From the NCBI GenBank assembly GCA_030446465.1, contig JAUJNI010000002.1, positions 139,486-203,485 of the forward strand: 64,000 nucleotides of DNA, written 5' to 3'. The notes beneath the pieces were generated by a model. The model had not been told where the DNA came from. It saw only the letters and a program-made list of their open reading frames with translations, and ran no database searches. The DNA is from Actinomycetota bacterium (GTDB taxonomy: Bacteria > Actinomycetota > CADDZG01 > WHSQ01). Positions 15,165 to 23,197 of the stretch are shown here, piece after piece. Position numbers and translations under genes: made by a program. Positions within the stretch are counted from its first letter, which is position 1. Every line of letters starts with the position of its first letter.

Positions 15165-15774
15165 TCCAGTGCCCGTCGATCTCACCGAGGACGAGAAGAG
15201 GCGCTTCCAGGAGGAGGCGCTCCCGTTGCTGGACTCGCTCTACGGTGCGGCGCTCCGGATGACGAGGAAGCCGCAGGATGCCGAGGACCTGGTCCAGGAG
15301 ACGATGCTGCGTGCCTACCGGGCCTTCGACCGCTTTGAGGCGGGCACGAACCTGAAGGCGTGGCTCTTTCGGATCCTGACCAACGCCTACATCAACACCT
15401 ACCGAAAGAAGCAGAGGGAGCCGCAGAAGGTCTCGGCGGACGAGCTCCAGGACTTCGACCTCTACCGGGAGCTCAAGAACCACGATCCTCAGTTCTCCGA
15501 GACGCCGGAGAACATCGTGCTCGACTCCCTGGTGGATTCCGACATAACCGAGGCGATCGACGACCTGCCGGAGCAGTTCCGTCTGGCCGTGGTCCTGTCC
15601 GATGTCGAGCAGTTCTCCTACGCCGAGATGGCCGAGATCATGGACGTGCCGATGGGAACCGTAATGTCGCGGCTTCATCGGGGAAGAAAGGCGCTCCAGA
15701 AACGGTTATGGGAACTAGCCCGCGACCGAGGAATCGTGAAAGGGCCGTCTGAGGACGGCCACGGCGGGAGATAG
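15157..15774 (+). CDS. sigR: ECF sigma factor, SigR/SigH type
   Basis: A 205-residue group 4 sigma factor from GTG 15157, which overlaps the ddl stop. Region 2 is [20 protein letters not shown] and [20 protein letters not shown]; region 4 is [38 protein letters not shown] and [12 protein letters not shown]. These match the actinobacterial thiol-oxidative-stress sigma SigR/SigH. The cognate zinc anti-sigma gene (15819) follows, as in Streptomyces sigR-rsrA. The upstream overlap with ddl suggests basal transcription from the cell-wall genes. I did not find a clear SigR-type promoter upstream. Confidence 0.85.
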   Translation: MADPVPVDLTEDEKRRFQEEALPLLDSLYGAALRMTRKPQDAEDLVQETMLRAYRAFDRFEAGTNLKAWLFRILTNAYINTYRKKQREPQKVSADELQDFDLYRELKNHDPQFSETPENIVLDSLVDSDITEAIDDLPEQFRLAVVLSDVEQFSYAEMAEIMDVPMGTVMSRLHRGRKALQKRLWELARDRGIVKGPSEDGHGGR

Positions 15775-15818
15775 AGGCACATGAGGAGCCGGGGGCCGAA
15801 GTTGAAGCTGCGCACGCC

Positions 15819-16052
15819 ATGAAGGAACGCTGCCGGGAGACGCTCGAGCGGGCCTACCTGTTCATCGACCGCGAGGGCCTGGACGAGAGCGAGCGCCGCT
15901 CCATCGAGATACATCTAGAGGAATGTCGTCCCTGCTTGGAACGTGTCGGCCTCGAAAGAGAGCTCACCTTGCTGGTCGCCCGTCTCAGAGGCTGCAGCCC
16001 GTGCCCCGAGGAGGTCAAGGCCCGCATAGCCAGGCAATTGGAGAGTTTCTGA
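15819..16052 (+). CDS. rsrA: RsrA-like zinc anti-sigma factor
   Basis: A 77-residue protein with the zinc-anti-sigma signature HLEECRPC (HxxxCxxC) at residues about 30-37, an N-terminal cysteine (MKERCRETLE) and a second C-x-x-x-C pair, RGCSPCPEE. In RsrA and RshA a zinc bound by His and Cys holds the sigma factor until thiol oxidation releases it. Its position just after the SigR-type sigma gene strongly supports that pairing. Confidence 0.83.
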   Translation: MKERCRETLERAYLFIDREGLDESERRSIEIHLEECRPCLERVGLERELTLLVARLRGCSPCPEEVKARIARQLESF

Positions 16053-16068
16053 GCCGAGATCGCGGGCA

Positions 16069-16097
16069 TTGAACTCGATCGCCGCGCTCTATACGAT
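16069..16097 (+). promoter_or_regulatory. Predicted promoter of the winged-helix gene
   Basis: TTGAAC (16069-16074) and TACGAT (16092-16097) are separated by 17 bp, close to the housekeeping consensus. GGAG lies about 12 bases before the ATG at 16138. Confidence 0.5.
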
Positions 16098-16137
16098 TTC
16101 ATAAACCCGTTCCCCCTAGTGATGGAGTAGTTCCCCT

Positions 16138-16767
16138 ATGGCCCGCACGAATCTCCACGAGTTGGCCAATCGCCTTCTGCAGCGATTGGACGAGGCGTCA
16201 CCCGACAGCAAGTTCGAAGGCAAGCTGCGGGAGATAGCGTCCGACGCGGGGCTCAACTCAGTTCGCACCGCCGAGACGGTGCGGCTGCTCGAGGAAGCAG
16301 GACGCATCCACGTGTTGCAGCGAGGCCGCAGGGGCCGCGACACGATCATCGAGGTTCGCTCGAGGCAACCGATCGACTTGCAGGATGCCCAGTCGATGCT
16401 TCAAAGCAGGCAGGGTCGCCGTCAGGGCAAGATGGGCTACGACGACATCGGCAGGGCGGTGGTGGACCGATTGCTCGAGCTGGCCCGCGACGATGGGCTT
16501 CGTTCTGCTCAGGTCGAGGCCTTTGCGGCGGAGGCCCAACAGCTACGAGAGCGGATCGAGAAGCTGGAGGCGTCGGTGGCGTCTGCAACCGAGCGTGAGA
16601 CGAATTTGCGAGTGCGCTTGAGGACCGCAGAAGAAGCTCTGGCTCGGTCGGAGGAGAACTTGCGCAGCGCTCTCGGTGGGGACAAGCCGTCCCGGGGTGG
16701 ATCGCAACCGGTCGCCGACGTTGATGCGCAGGCGGTGCTCGACGTCTTGCGATCCGGCCGTTCTTGA
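16138..16767 (+). CDS. Winged-helix and coiled-coil protein, unknown function
   Basis: A 209-residue protein. Residues about 1-75 look like a helix-turn-helix or winged-helix domain (LREIASDAGLNSVRTAETVR, LLEEAGRIHVLQRGRRGRDT). Residues about 110-175 form a long coiled coil (AEAQQLRERIEKLEASVASA, RETNLRVRLRTAEEALARSE). The arrangement suggests a DNA-binding dimer, but no known family comes to mind. The stop TGA overlaps the TTG start of the enoyl-CoA hydratase gene, so the two are probably translated together. Confidence 0.65.
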   Translation: MARTNLHELANRLLQRLDEASPDSKFEGKLREIASDAGLNSVRTAETVRLLEEAGRIHVLQRGRRGRDTIIEVRSRQPIDLQDAQSMLQSRQGRRQGKMGYDDIGRAVVDRLLELARDDGLRSAQVEAFAAEAQQLRERIEKLEASVASATERETNLRVRLRTAEEALARSEENLRSALGGDKPSRGGSQPVADVDAQAVLDVLRSGRS

Positions 16768-17546
16768 CCGAAAGCGATCCCGTGCTGTGCCGCACCGACG
16801 GCGCTATTGCAAGCATCATCATCAACACGCCTGAGCGGCGCAACTCTCTGAGTCCTGAGGTCGTCGGCGGCATCTCCTTTGCGCTCGACTCGGTGGAGGC
16901 AGACAGCGGCGTCTCTGCCGTCGTCTTGACCGGGGCGGGCGACAAAGTGTTTTGCGCAGGGGGTGACCTCGGGTCCATGGGAACCGCCGGTGCAGTGGCG
17001 CAGCACTTCTTGCGAGCGGAAGTAGGTGAGTTGTTTGCGCGCATGCGCAAATCCCGGCTCCCGATAGTGGCGCGGGTCAACGGCCACGCCCTTGCCGGCG
17101 GCCTTGGGCTCATGCTGGCCTGCGACCTGGTCGTTGCCACCGACGACGCCGAACTGGGCACTCCGGAGATCGATCTTGGGCTGTGGCCGTTCATGGTGAG
17201 CGCGGTGATGCAGCGAGATCTGCCCCGCAAGGTCGCACTCGAGCTCATGCTGACGGGTCGTCGCATGACGGCGCAGGAGGCCTCCGGTTGGGGGTTCGTC
17301 AACCGGGTGGTCGCCCGGACCTCTTTGGACGCGGCCGTCGAAGAGATCACCTCCTCGATTGCATCCAAGAGCCCTCTGATCGCAGCGCTGGGCAAGCGTT
17401 CCTTTTACAGGGCAGAAGACATGGCCTTCGAGGACGCGCTCGAGTATCTCGCGGGCATGCTCACGGTGTGCCTCCAGAGTGACGACGCGGCCGAAGGCGT
17501 GAGCGCGTTCTTCCAGAAGCGCACTCCCGATTGGCAGGGCCGGTAG
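16764..17546 (+). CDS. Enoyl-CoA hydratase/isomerase (crotonase) family
   Basis: A 260-residue crotonase from TTG 16764. The oxyanion-hole segments are FCAGGDLGSMG and NGHALAGGLGLMLACD, and the catalytic glutamate region is GTPEIDLGLWPFMV. It hydrates or isomerises an acyl-CoA; the substrate is not clear. Followed originally by the acyl-CoA carboxylase beta gene, a pairing known from branched-chain amino-acid and propionate pathways. Its last 534 bp are repeated, with one deleted base, at 19957-20489. Confidence 0.87.
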   Translation: MTESDPVLCRTDGAIASIIINTPERRNSLSPEVVGGISFALDSVEADSGVSAVVLTGAGDKVFCAGGDLGSMGTAGAVAQHFLRAEVGELFARMRKSRLPIVARVNGHALAGGLGLMLACDLVVATDDAELGTPEIDLGLWPFMVSAVMQRDLPRKVALELMLTGRRMTAQEASGWGFVNRVVARTSLDAAVEEITSSIASKSPLIAALGKRSFYRAEDMAFEDALEYLAGMLTVCLQSDDAAEGVSAFFQKRTPDWQGR

Positions 17547-17903
17547 GCAATCTTGCCCTTGGGGAGAACGGCAAGGGTACGAGCGTCTGATTGCGCTCGG
17601 CGGCGCAAGACGCCATGTGGTTGGCGCATAGATCCCTGCGCTCGGCAAGGTGCCCTGCGTCAAGCTCCCAGTACATTGCTCGCCGGGGACTTATCGAACC
17701 GATCAGGCCCCCGCCCCTGTGGGTCCATGGCGGGGGCGAGTAAAGAGGTCATCACCTAGAGGTACGCCACGATTGCGGTTAACTGAGGGCCACTCTTCGC
17801 CATGGGGGAGACGGGCGAGATGAACCCTCTAGGGGCGTGAGACGAGTAGGGCGAGCGCCGGGGCGCAGTCGGGACAGTTTGACGTTTTGGAGCGGCCCTA
17901 GCT
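17547..17903. other. Non-coding start of the inserted segment
   Basis: About 350 bp between the hydratase stop and the FG-GAP frame. The sequence departs from the duplicated copy (20490 onward) at the hydratase stop codon, so this is the left end of the foreign insert. It holds one GC-rich hairpin (17707-17737); otherwise no supported gene, no tRNA and no terminal inverted repeats were seen. Confidence 0.5.
17707..17737 (+). terminator. GC-rich hairpin, possible terminator
   Basis: A perfect 9-bp stem GCCCCCGCC/GGCGGGGGC with a 13-base loop, 160 bp after the hydratase stop. There is no T-run, so it could also be a repeat of the insert and not a terminator. Confidence 0.4.
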
Positions 17904-18935
17904 GTGGGGGACATCGGCAACGGGTTGGCTGACGACCTCGCCGTAGGGATTCCGGGAAGAGCCGTGGCAGGAGAAGACGACGCCGGCGCGGTCAACGTGA
18001 TGTACGGATCACCAGCAGGCCTGATGAGCGAGAGAAGCGAGATATGGAGTCAACGTAGTGCCGGTATTGCTGACGTGGCCGAACGGCTAGACAGTTTTGG
18101 CGCGTCACTGGTTGCTGCCGATTTCGGCAGGGGTTCGACCTTGGATCTCGCCATCGGTGTTCCAGGAGAATCTGTTAGGGGGAAGCCTTATGCGGGTGGG
18201 GTGAATGTTGTTTTTGGCGGACCTTTAGGTCTGTCACCTGCGAACAACGAGTTCTGGACGCAGCGCACACTTGGGGTTCAGAGCAGGCGTTGGAGGTTCT
18301 CGGAGTTCGGGTTTTCTCTTGCGGCTGCGGACTTCTCTGGGACATCCGAGGACGAACTAGTGATCGGAGGACCAGGCCAGGGGATCGGTGGCGCTGTATA
18401 TGTAATGCAAAGTTCCTCATCGGGCCTCTCTGCGGCGCACCTGCAGAAGTGGACGCAATCGAGTCAAAGCGTTAAGGGCATCGCCGACCGCCATGACCGC
18501 TTTGGTTTATCACTTAGCGCAGGCCAATTCGGCAACGGTGACGCGCCGGACCTGGCAGTAGGCACGCCATTCGATGACACTCGCAAGGTTGACGATGCCG
18601 GCTCCGTTACGGTTCTTTTTGGCCGACACGACGGTCTTTCGTCGAACCGGGACCAGCGTTGGACGCAGCGAAAAATCGCACCGTCGTCTACTACGGCGAA
18701 ACTGTTTGGCCTGGCTTTGGCAGCTGGATCGTACGGAAAGGGACTATGGACTGATCTGGCTATCGGGGCACCCGGTGATAGATTTTCTGCGCCGGAAGCG
18801 TCAGGGGCTGTCTTTATCTTGGTCGGGTCACGTGCTGATCTTGAGTCCGACGAGGCGCAGGTCTTGAGGCAAGGCAAGCAGGGTGTCAGGGGCCACAGTG
18901 ACGCTGGTCACGAGTTTGGATCTACGCTTAATTAA
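17904..18935 (+). CDS. FG-GAP repeat beta-propeller protein, likely truncated at both ends
   Basis: A 343-residue frame with five complete FG-GAP repeats, each 'FGxxLxxxDFxxxxxxDLxIGxPG', such as FGASLVAADFGRGSTLDLAI and FGLALAAGSYGKGLWTDLAI. The first repeat starts before the GTG used here: the upstream codons read RFGAALAVGD but hit TGA at 17880-17882, and there is no signal peptide. The last repeat stops after FGSTLN. Integrin-like propellers normally have seven blades and an export signal, so this is probably a fragment. Base composition is less GC-rich than that of the neighbouring genes. The next gene starts six bases later. Confidence 0.7.
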   Translation: MGDIGNGLADDLAVGIPGRAVAGEDDAGAVNVMYGSPAGLMSERSEIWSQRSAGIADVAERLDSFGASLVAADFGRGSTLDLAIGVPGESVRGKPYAGGVNVVFGGPLGLSPANNEFWTQRTLGVQSRRWRFSEFGFSLAAADFSGTSEDELVIGGPGQGIGGAVYVMQSSSSGLSAAHLQKWTQSSQSVKGIADRHDRFGLSLSAGQFGNGDAPDLAVGTPFDDTRKVDDAGSVTVLFGRHDGLSSNRDQRWTQRKIAPSSTTAKLFGLALAAGSYGKGLWTDLAIGAPGDRFSAPEASGAVFILVGSRADLESDEAQVLRQGKQGVRGHSDAGHEFGSTLN

Positions 18936-18940
18936 GGTTA

Positions 18941-19627
18941 ATGACTGATCCTTGTGCATCGTCCGAACGCTCAAGATTGATTCAGGACGCTCGAACGCAC
19001 GGCTCTGTATCACTGCTTACGTACGTCGGTGTAGCAGCGGGTGCAGTGTTGGTCTTGCTGCATAGCGGCCTCCGCCCCGTTTACGCCCATGAGCAGCATG
19101 AAATAGCGAATTGTGCTCGCGGGAGGAGCGGTCATGTGACGCTGATCTCGCCGACTGAGGGTCAGTTGTTTTCGTCCGGATCGGTGTTGGTTCGGCTGGA
19201 GGGTCGCTGTCTCGGCGGCATTCCGATGAATGTGGGCGTGGATGGGGTCGGGTACCGACTGACGAAGAGTGGTCTGCTCGTACGTGAGCCGGTTTACAAC
19301 CCTGGTTGCCGAGACTGCTGGCCGCAGATGGGCCTAGTGTCGTCAGCGCAAGGGAGGGTGGGCAAGACTTCTACAGTCGGCCAATTCTCTCACAGGCTGT
19401 TGTTAAGTCCTGGTCGGCATCTCGTGGTGATAAGACCAGGAATCGAGGGCACAGATCTACCAAGCTGGCGGCCATTTAGAGTCCATGTGACAGTGGCGGG
19501 AAGTCGTCTGTCCAGAACAGGCATAGGGTCCACGTGGCTCGCCGTCGCGTCTGCGCTCATAATCGTCGGCGCCTCCCTGTTGGTCGCGGCTCGTCGTGTT
19601 GATCGACGCAACAGCAGGGCGTTATGA
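18941..19627 (+). CDS. Membrane-anchored extracytoplasmic protein, unknown
   Basis: A 228-residue protein with an N-terminal helix (VSLLTYVGVAAGAVLVLLHS), an extracytoplasmic domain starting around residue 55 (ARGRSGHVTLISPTEGQLFS) that looks like an Ig-like or filamin-like fold, cysteines (GRCLGG, NPGCRDCWPQ), and a C-terminal helix (GSTWLAVASALIIVGASLLV) followed by a basic tail. It may partner with the FG-GAP protein at the cell surface; this is from adjacency only. Lower GC and rarer codons mark it as part of the insert. Its end abuts the duplicated carboxylase fragment. Confidence 0.6.
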   Translation: MTDPCASSERSRLIQDARTHGSVSLLTYVGVAAGAVLVLLHSGLRPVYAHEQHEIANCARGRSGHVTLISPTEGQLFSSGSVLVRLEGRCLGGIPMNVGVDGVGYRLTKSGLLVREPVYNPGCRDCWPQMGLVSSAQGRVGKTSTVGQFSHRLLLSPGRHLVVIRPGIEGTDLPSWRPFRVHVTVAGSRLSRTGIGSTWLAVASALIIVGASLLVAARRVDRRNSRAL

Positions 19628-19637
19628 CAACGCATGA

Positions 19638-19954
19638 GGTCCCGACCTGCGCGAGCAGGTCTCGGTGCTCAACGAGAAACGAGCGAAGCACTTCGCAATG
19701 GGGGGGCCTGCCCGGATCGAGCGCCAGCACTCAGACAACAAGCTGACGGCGAGAGAGCGACTCGAGCTGCTGTACGACAACGGCAGCTTCATGGAGTTTG
19801 GTCTGCTGGCGCATCACCAATCGCAGTCGCCTTCGATGCAGGGCAAGTTCACACCTGCAGATGGCGTCGTCACGGGGATCGGCGAGGTCGATGGCCGCCG
19901 GGTCGCCGCGATCGCGTATGACTTCACAGTGATGGCGGGCTCCATGGGCATGGT
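19638..19954 (+). pseudogene. 5' fragment of acyl-CoA carboxylase beta gene
   Basis: Matches 20634-20950 over its full 317 bp with no difference that I found, and lacks the first 37 codons of the gene. It stops after the codons for GSMGM and joins, through two extra bases, to a hydratase fragment. No start or ribosome site is present, so it is inactive. Confidence 0.93.
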
Positions 19955-19956
19955 TA

Positions 19957-20489
19957 CGAGCGAAAGTAGGTGAGTTGTTTGCGCGCATGCGCAAATCCCG
20001 GCTCCCGATAGTGGCGCGGGTCAACGGCCACGCCCTTGCCGGCGGCCTTGGGCTCATGCTGGCCTGCGACCTGGTGGTTGCCACCGACGACGCCGAACTG
20101 GGCACTCCGGAGATCGATCTTGGGCTGTGGCCGTTCATGGTGAGCGCGGTGATGCAGCGAGATCTGCCCCGCAAGGTCACACTCGAGCTCATGCTGACGG
20201 GTCGTCGCATGACGGCGCAGGAGGCCTCCGGTTGGGGGTTCGTCAACCGGGTGGTCGCCCGGACCTCTTTGACGCGGCCGTCGAAGAGATCACCTCCTCG
20301 ATTGCATCCAAGAGCCCTCTGATCGCAGCGCTGGGCAAGCGTTCCTTTTACAGGGCAGAAGACATGGCCTTCGAGGACGCGCTCGAGTATCTCGCGGGCA
20401 TGCTCACGGTGTGCCTCCAGAGTGACGGCGCGGCCGAAGGCGTGAGCGCGTTCTTCCAGAAGCGCACTCCCGATTGGCAGGGCCGCTAA
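19957..20489 (+). pseudogene. 3' fragment of enoyl-CoA hydratase gene
   Basis: Matches 17013-17546 with about five substitutions and one deleted base in a G pair near 20272 (CTTTGACGC against CTTTGGACGC), which shifts the frame. It stops with TAA where the full copy has TAG. The intergenic DNA after it (20490-20522) leads into the intact carboxylase, as in the ancestral order. Confidence 0.93.
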
Positions 20490-20522
20490 GCCCTCGACTA
20501 GCCTCGAAGGGACGAGGCCCCG

Positions 20523-22193
20523 GTGAGCATCGGCGTGCACGGCGCCGGCGAAGGGCCCGAGGAGGCAGAGATGCCGGACGCGACCGAGAGCGCGCCCTCT
20601 TCCGAGCGGGCGGCAGTCAGCTATTCGTACGACGGTCCCGACCTGCGCGAGCAGGTCTCGGTGCTCAACGAGAAACGAGCGAAGCACTTCGCAATGGGGG
20701 GGCCTGCCCGGATCGAGCGCCAGCACTCAGACAACAAGCTGACGGCGAGAGAGCGACTCGAGCTGCTGTACGACAACGGCAGCTTCATGGAGTTTGGTCT
20801 GCTGGCGCATCACCAATCGCAGTCGCCTTCGATGCAGGGCAAGTTCACACCTGCAGATGGCGTCGTCACGGGGATCGGCGAGGTCGATGGCCGCCGGGTC
20901 GCCGCGATCGCGTATGACTTCACAGTGATGGCGGGCTCCATGGGCATGGTGACCGAGCTGAAGGCCACCCGAATGCGCGAGCTTGCGTTGCGTGAACGCA
21001 TACCCCTCGTCTGGCTGATCGACTCGGCGGGTGCGCGGATTCAGGAGGCGACGGGCTCTATGTTTGCCCGCACCGGGGACCTCTTCAAGGAGCAGGTCAT
21101 CATGAGCGGCGTGGTGCCGCAAGTGGCCGCCATGATGGGTCCGGGAGCCGCCGGAACCGCCTATATCCCCGGCCTTGCGGATTTCGTGCCCATGGTCAAG
21201 GGAACTTCCAACATGGCGCTGGCCGGCCCTCACCTCGTGAAAGCGGCCGTGGGCGAGGACGTTACCGCCGAAGACATGGGTGGCAGCAGCGTCCATTGCA
21301 GGGTCTCGGGAGTTGCAGACCTCGAGGTGGACGACGACCCCGCCTGCATCGGGGCTATCAAGAAGTACCTCTCGTTCTTCCCCTCATCCAACGTCGGCGA
21401 GCTACCACTGACGGAGGCTCGTGATCCTGGCAATCGGCGAGTCGAAGAGCTCTACGACGTCGTGCCGGCCAATCCCCGGCGCGCCTATGACGTTCACAAG
21501 GTAATCGCCGCTCTCGTCGACGATGGCGATTTCTTTCCCATGAAACCGGGCTGGGCCAAGAACATCGTGACGGGCTTCGCGCGTTTTGCCGGCCGTCCCA
21601 CCGGCATCGTTGCCAATCAACCAAAGGTCCTCGGGGGAGCCATCGACGTGAACGCCGCCGACAAGGCTGCCCGCTTCGTGTGGCTCTGCGACGCCTTCAA
21701 CCTCCCTCTGGTCTTCTTGATGGACTGTCCAGGCTTCCTTGTGGGCAGTGCAGTGGAGAAGCAAGGGATCATCCGGCACGGTTCCAAGATGCTGTTCGCG
21801 GTGGCCGAGGCGACGGTTCCCAAGGTCACGGTTGTGATGAGAAAGGGCTACGGCGCGGGCTATTACGTCATGAACGGGCGGGCCTATGAACCGGATCTGA
21901 TCGTTGCGTGGCCGAGCGCTGAGATCTCAGTCATGGGGCCAGAGGGTGCCGTCAACATCATCTTCAGAAAGCAACTCGAGGCCATGCCCGAGGACCAACG
22001 CAACGAAGCTCGCAACGACATGGTGGCGATGATCCGGGAGCAGATCTCACCCTACGTCGCGGCCGGGTGGTCCTTCATCGACGACCTTATCGATCCGGCT
22101 GATACTCGCTCGGTGATTGTTCGGGGCCTCGCTCATTCAGCTACCAAGAAGGTCGAGCGGCCATGGCGCAAGCACGGAGTGCTGCCCGTCTAG
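20523..22193 (+). CDS. Acyl-CoA carboxylase beta (carboxyltransferase) subunit
   Basis: A 556-residue protein from GTG 20523. It has the biotin-dependent carboxyltransferase fold: FMEFGLLAHHQSQS, LVWLIDSAGARIQEATGSMF, MGPGAAGTAYIPGLADFVPM in the first half and NAADKAARFVWLCDAFNLPL, GYGAGYYVMNGRAYEPDLIV in the second. Similar enzymes include propionyl-, acetyl- and methylcrotonyl-CoA carboxylase beta subunits; the substrate is not decided here. The biotin carrier at 26033 could serve it, but no biotin carboxylase subunit lies in the window. A truncated copy is at 19638-19954. The stop overlaps the K+ channel gene by 31 bp. Confidence 0.92.
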   Translation: MSIGVHGAGEGPEEAEMPDATESAPSSERAAVSYSYDGPDLREQVSVLNEKRAKHFAMGGPARIERQHSDNKLTARERLELLYDNGSFMEFGLLAHHQSQSPSMQGKFTPADGVVTGIGEVDGRRVAAIAYDFTVMAGSMGMVTELKATRMRELALRERIPLVWLIDSAGARIQEATGSMFARTGDLFKEQVIMSGVVPQVAAMMGPGAAGTAYIPGLADFVPMVKGTSNMALAGPHLVKAAVGEDVTAEDMGGSSVHCRVSGVADLEVDDDPACIGAIKKYLSFFPSSNVGELPLTEARDPGNRRVEELYDVVPANPRRAYDVHKVIAALVDDGDFFPMKPGWAKNIVTGFARFAGRPTGIVANQPKVLGGAIDVNAADKAARFVWLCDAFNLPLVFLMDCPGFLVGSAVEKQGIIRHGSKMLFAVAEATVPKVTVVMRKGYGAGYYVMNGRAYEPDLIVAWPSAEISVMGPEGAVNIIFRKQLEAMPEDQRNEARNDMVAMIREQISPYVAAGWSFIDDLIDPADTRSVIVRGLAHSATKKVERPWRKHGVLPV

Positions 22194-23185
22194 TGGCGGC
22201 GCGGCGCCAAGAGAACCCCTGGGCGAGGCTGAGGTGGCTCATCGCTCTGACTGCCGCCGTTATCGCCTATGGCGTGGCCGGTTACATGCTGTTGGAGCGC
22301 TGGTCCTTTCTCGACGCTCTGTACATGACGCTCATCACGCTAACGAGCGTCGGCTTCGAAGAAGTTCGCCAGCTCGACAGCTCCGGAGAGGTGTTCACCA
22401 TCAGCTTGCTATTGATGGGCGTCAGTTTCGTCGTTGTCACCCTTTCCTTGATCGCCGCCTCGGTTGCGGAGGGCGCCCTCGGAGAGCGTGGTAGGAGAAG
22501 AAGGATGCAGCGACGTTTGGGTGCCATGAGGGACCACTTCATCATCTGTGCTTACGGACGAGTGGGAAGGACCGTCGCCCGAGAGCTCGAGGCCGAGGGG
22601 GCGGCCTTCGTCGTCATCGATATCCTTGAGGACCTCGAGGAGCAAATGATCGAGGACGGCGTCGTCTATCTCATCGACGATCCGACGTCCGAAGAAGTTC
22701 TGAAGACGGCGGGGGTCGAGAGGGCCCGAGGGCTCATATGCGCCATGGACTCCGACGCATCCAACGTCTTCGTCGCCCTCACGGCACGATCGCTCAATCC
22801 TGAGATATTCATAGTGGGCCGCTCGTCCGAGGCGTCGGCGGCCGAGCGGCTCTACCGCGCCGGCGCCGACCGCGTCGTTTCCCCTTACGTGACGAGCGGT
22901 CGTCATATGGCGCTTCTATCCCTTAGGCCGCGCGTCGTGGACTACGTCGAAGTAACGGCTCGAGATGCACCGGCCCTCAGATTGGAGGAGTTGCAGGTCG
23001 AGCCCGATTCCGAGCTCGTAGGCCGCACCCTGGCCGAGGTCTCCGGCGACAGCACGCCCCTAGCCGTCTGTCGCCGGGGCGGAGAGATAGTCAGCAATCC
23101 CGATCGACAGCTTCGGCTTGAACCCGGCGACCTACTCGTCCTTCTCGGAAGCAGCGAAGCCCTGCGACCGGTCGAAGAGCGGTAG
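22163..23185 (+). CDS. Two-TM potassium channel with RCK domain
   Basis: A 340-residue protein with TM1 (LIALTAAVIAYGVAGYMLLE), a pore loop (ALYMTLITLTSVGFEEV) and TM2 (SLLLMGVSFVVVTLSLIAAS), then an RCK/TrkA-N domain from about residue 125 (FIICAYGRVGRTVARELEAE) and a TrkA-C domain at the end. The filter reads TSVGFEE where TVGYGD is usual, so ion selectivity may differ. It starts inside the carboxylase gene's end. Confidence 0.85.
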   Translation: MAQARSAARLVAARRQENPWARLRWLIALTAAVIAYGVAGYMLLERWSFLDALYMTLITLTSVGFEEVRQLDSSGEVFTISLLLMGVSFVVVTLSLIAASVAEGALGERGRRRRMQRRLGAMRDHFIICAYGRVGRTVARELEAEGAAFVVIDILEDLEEQMIEDGVVYLIDDPTSEEVLKTAGVERARGLICAMDSDASNVFVALTARSLNPEIFIVGRSSEASAAERLYRAGADRVVSPYVTSGRHMALLSLRPRVVDYVEVTARDAPALRLEELQVEPDSELVGRTLAEVSGDSTPLAVCRRGGEIVSNPDRQLRLEPGDLLVLLGSSEALRPVEER

Positions 23186-23197
23186 TCGCTCGGGAGG

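Noticed and set aside
17544-19637. The FG-GAP insert as a transposon
   Set aside because: No transposase, terminal inverted repeats or target-site duplication could be seen at either end.
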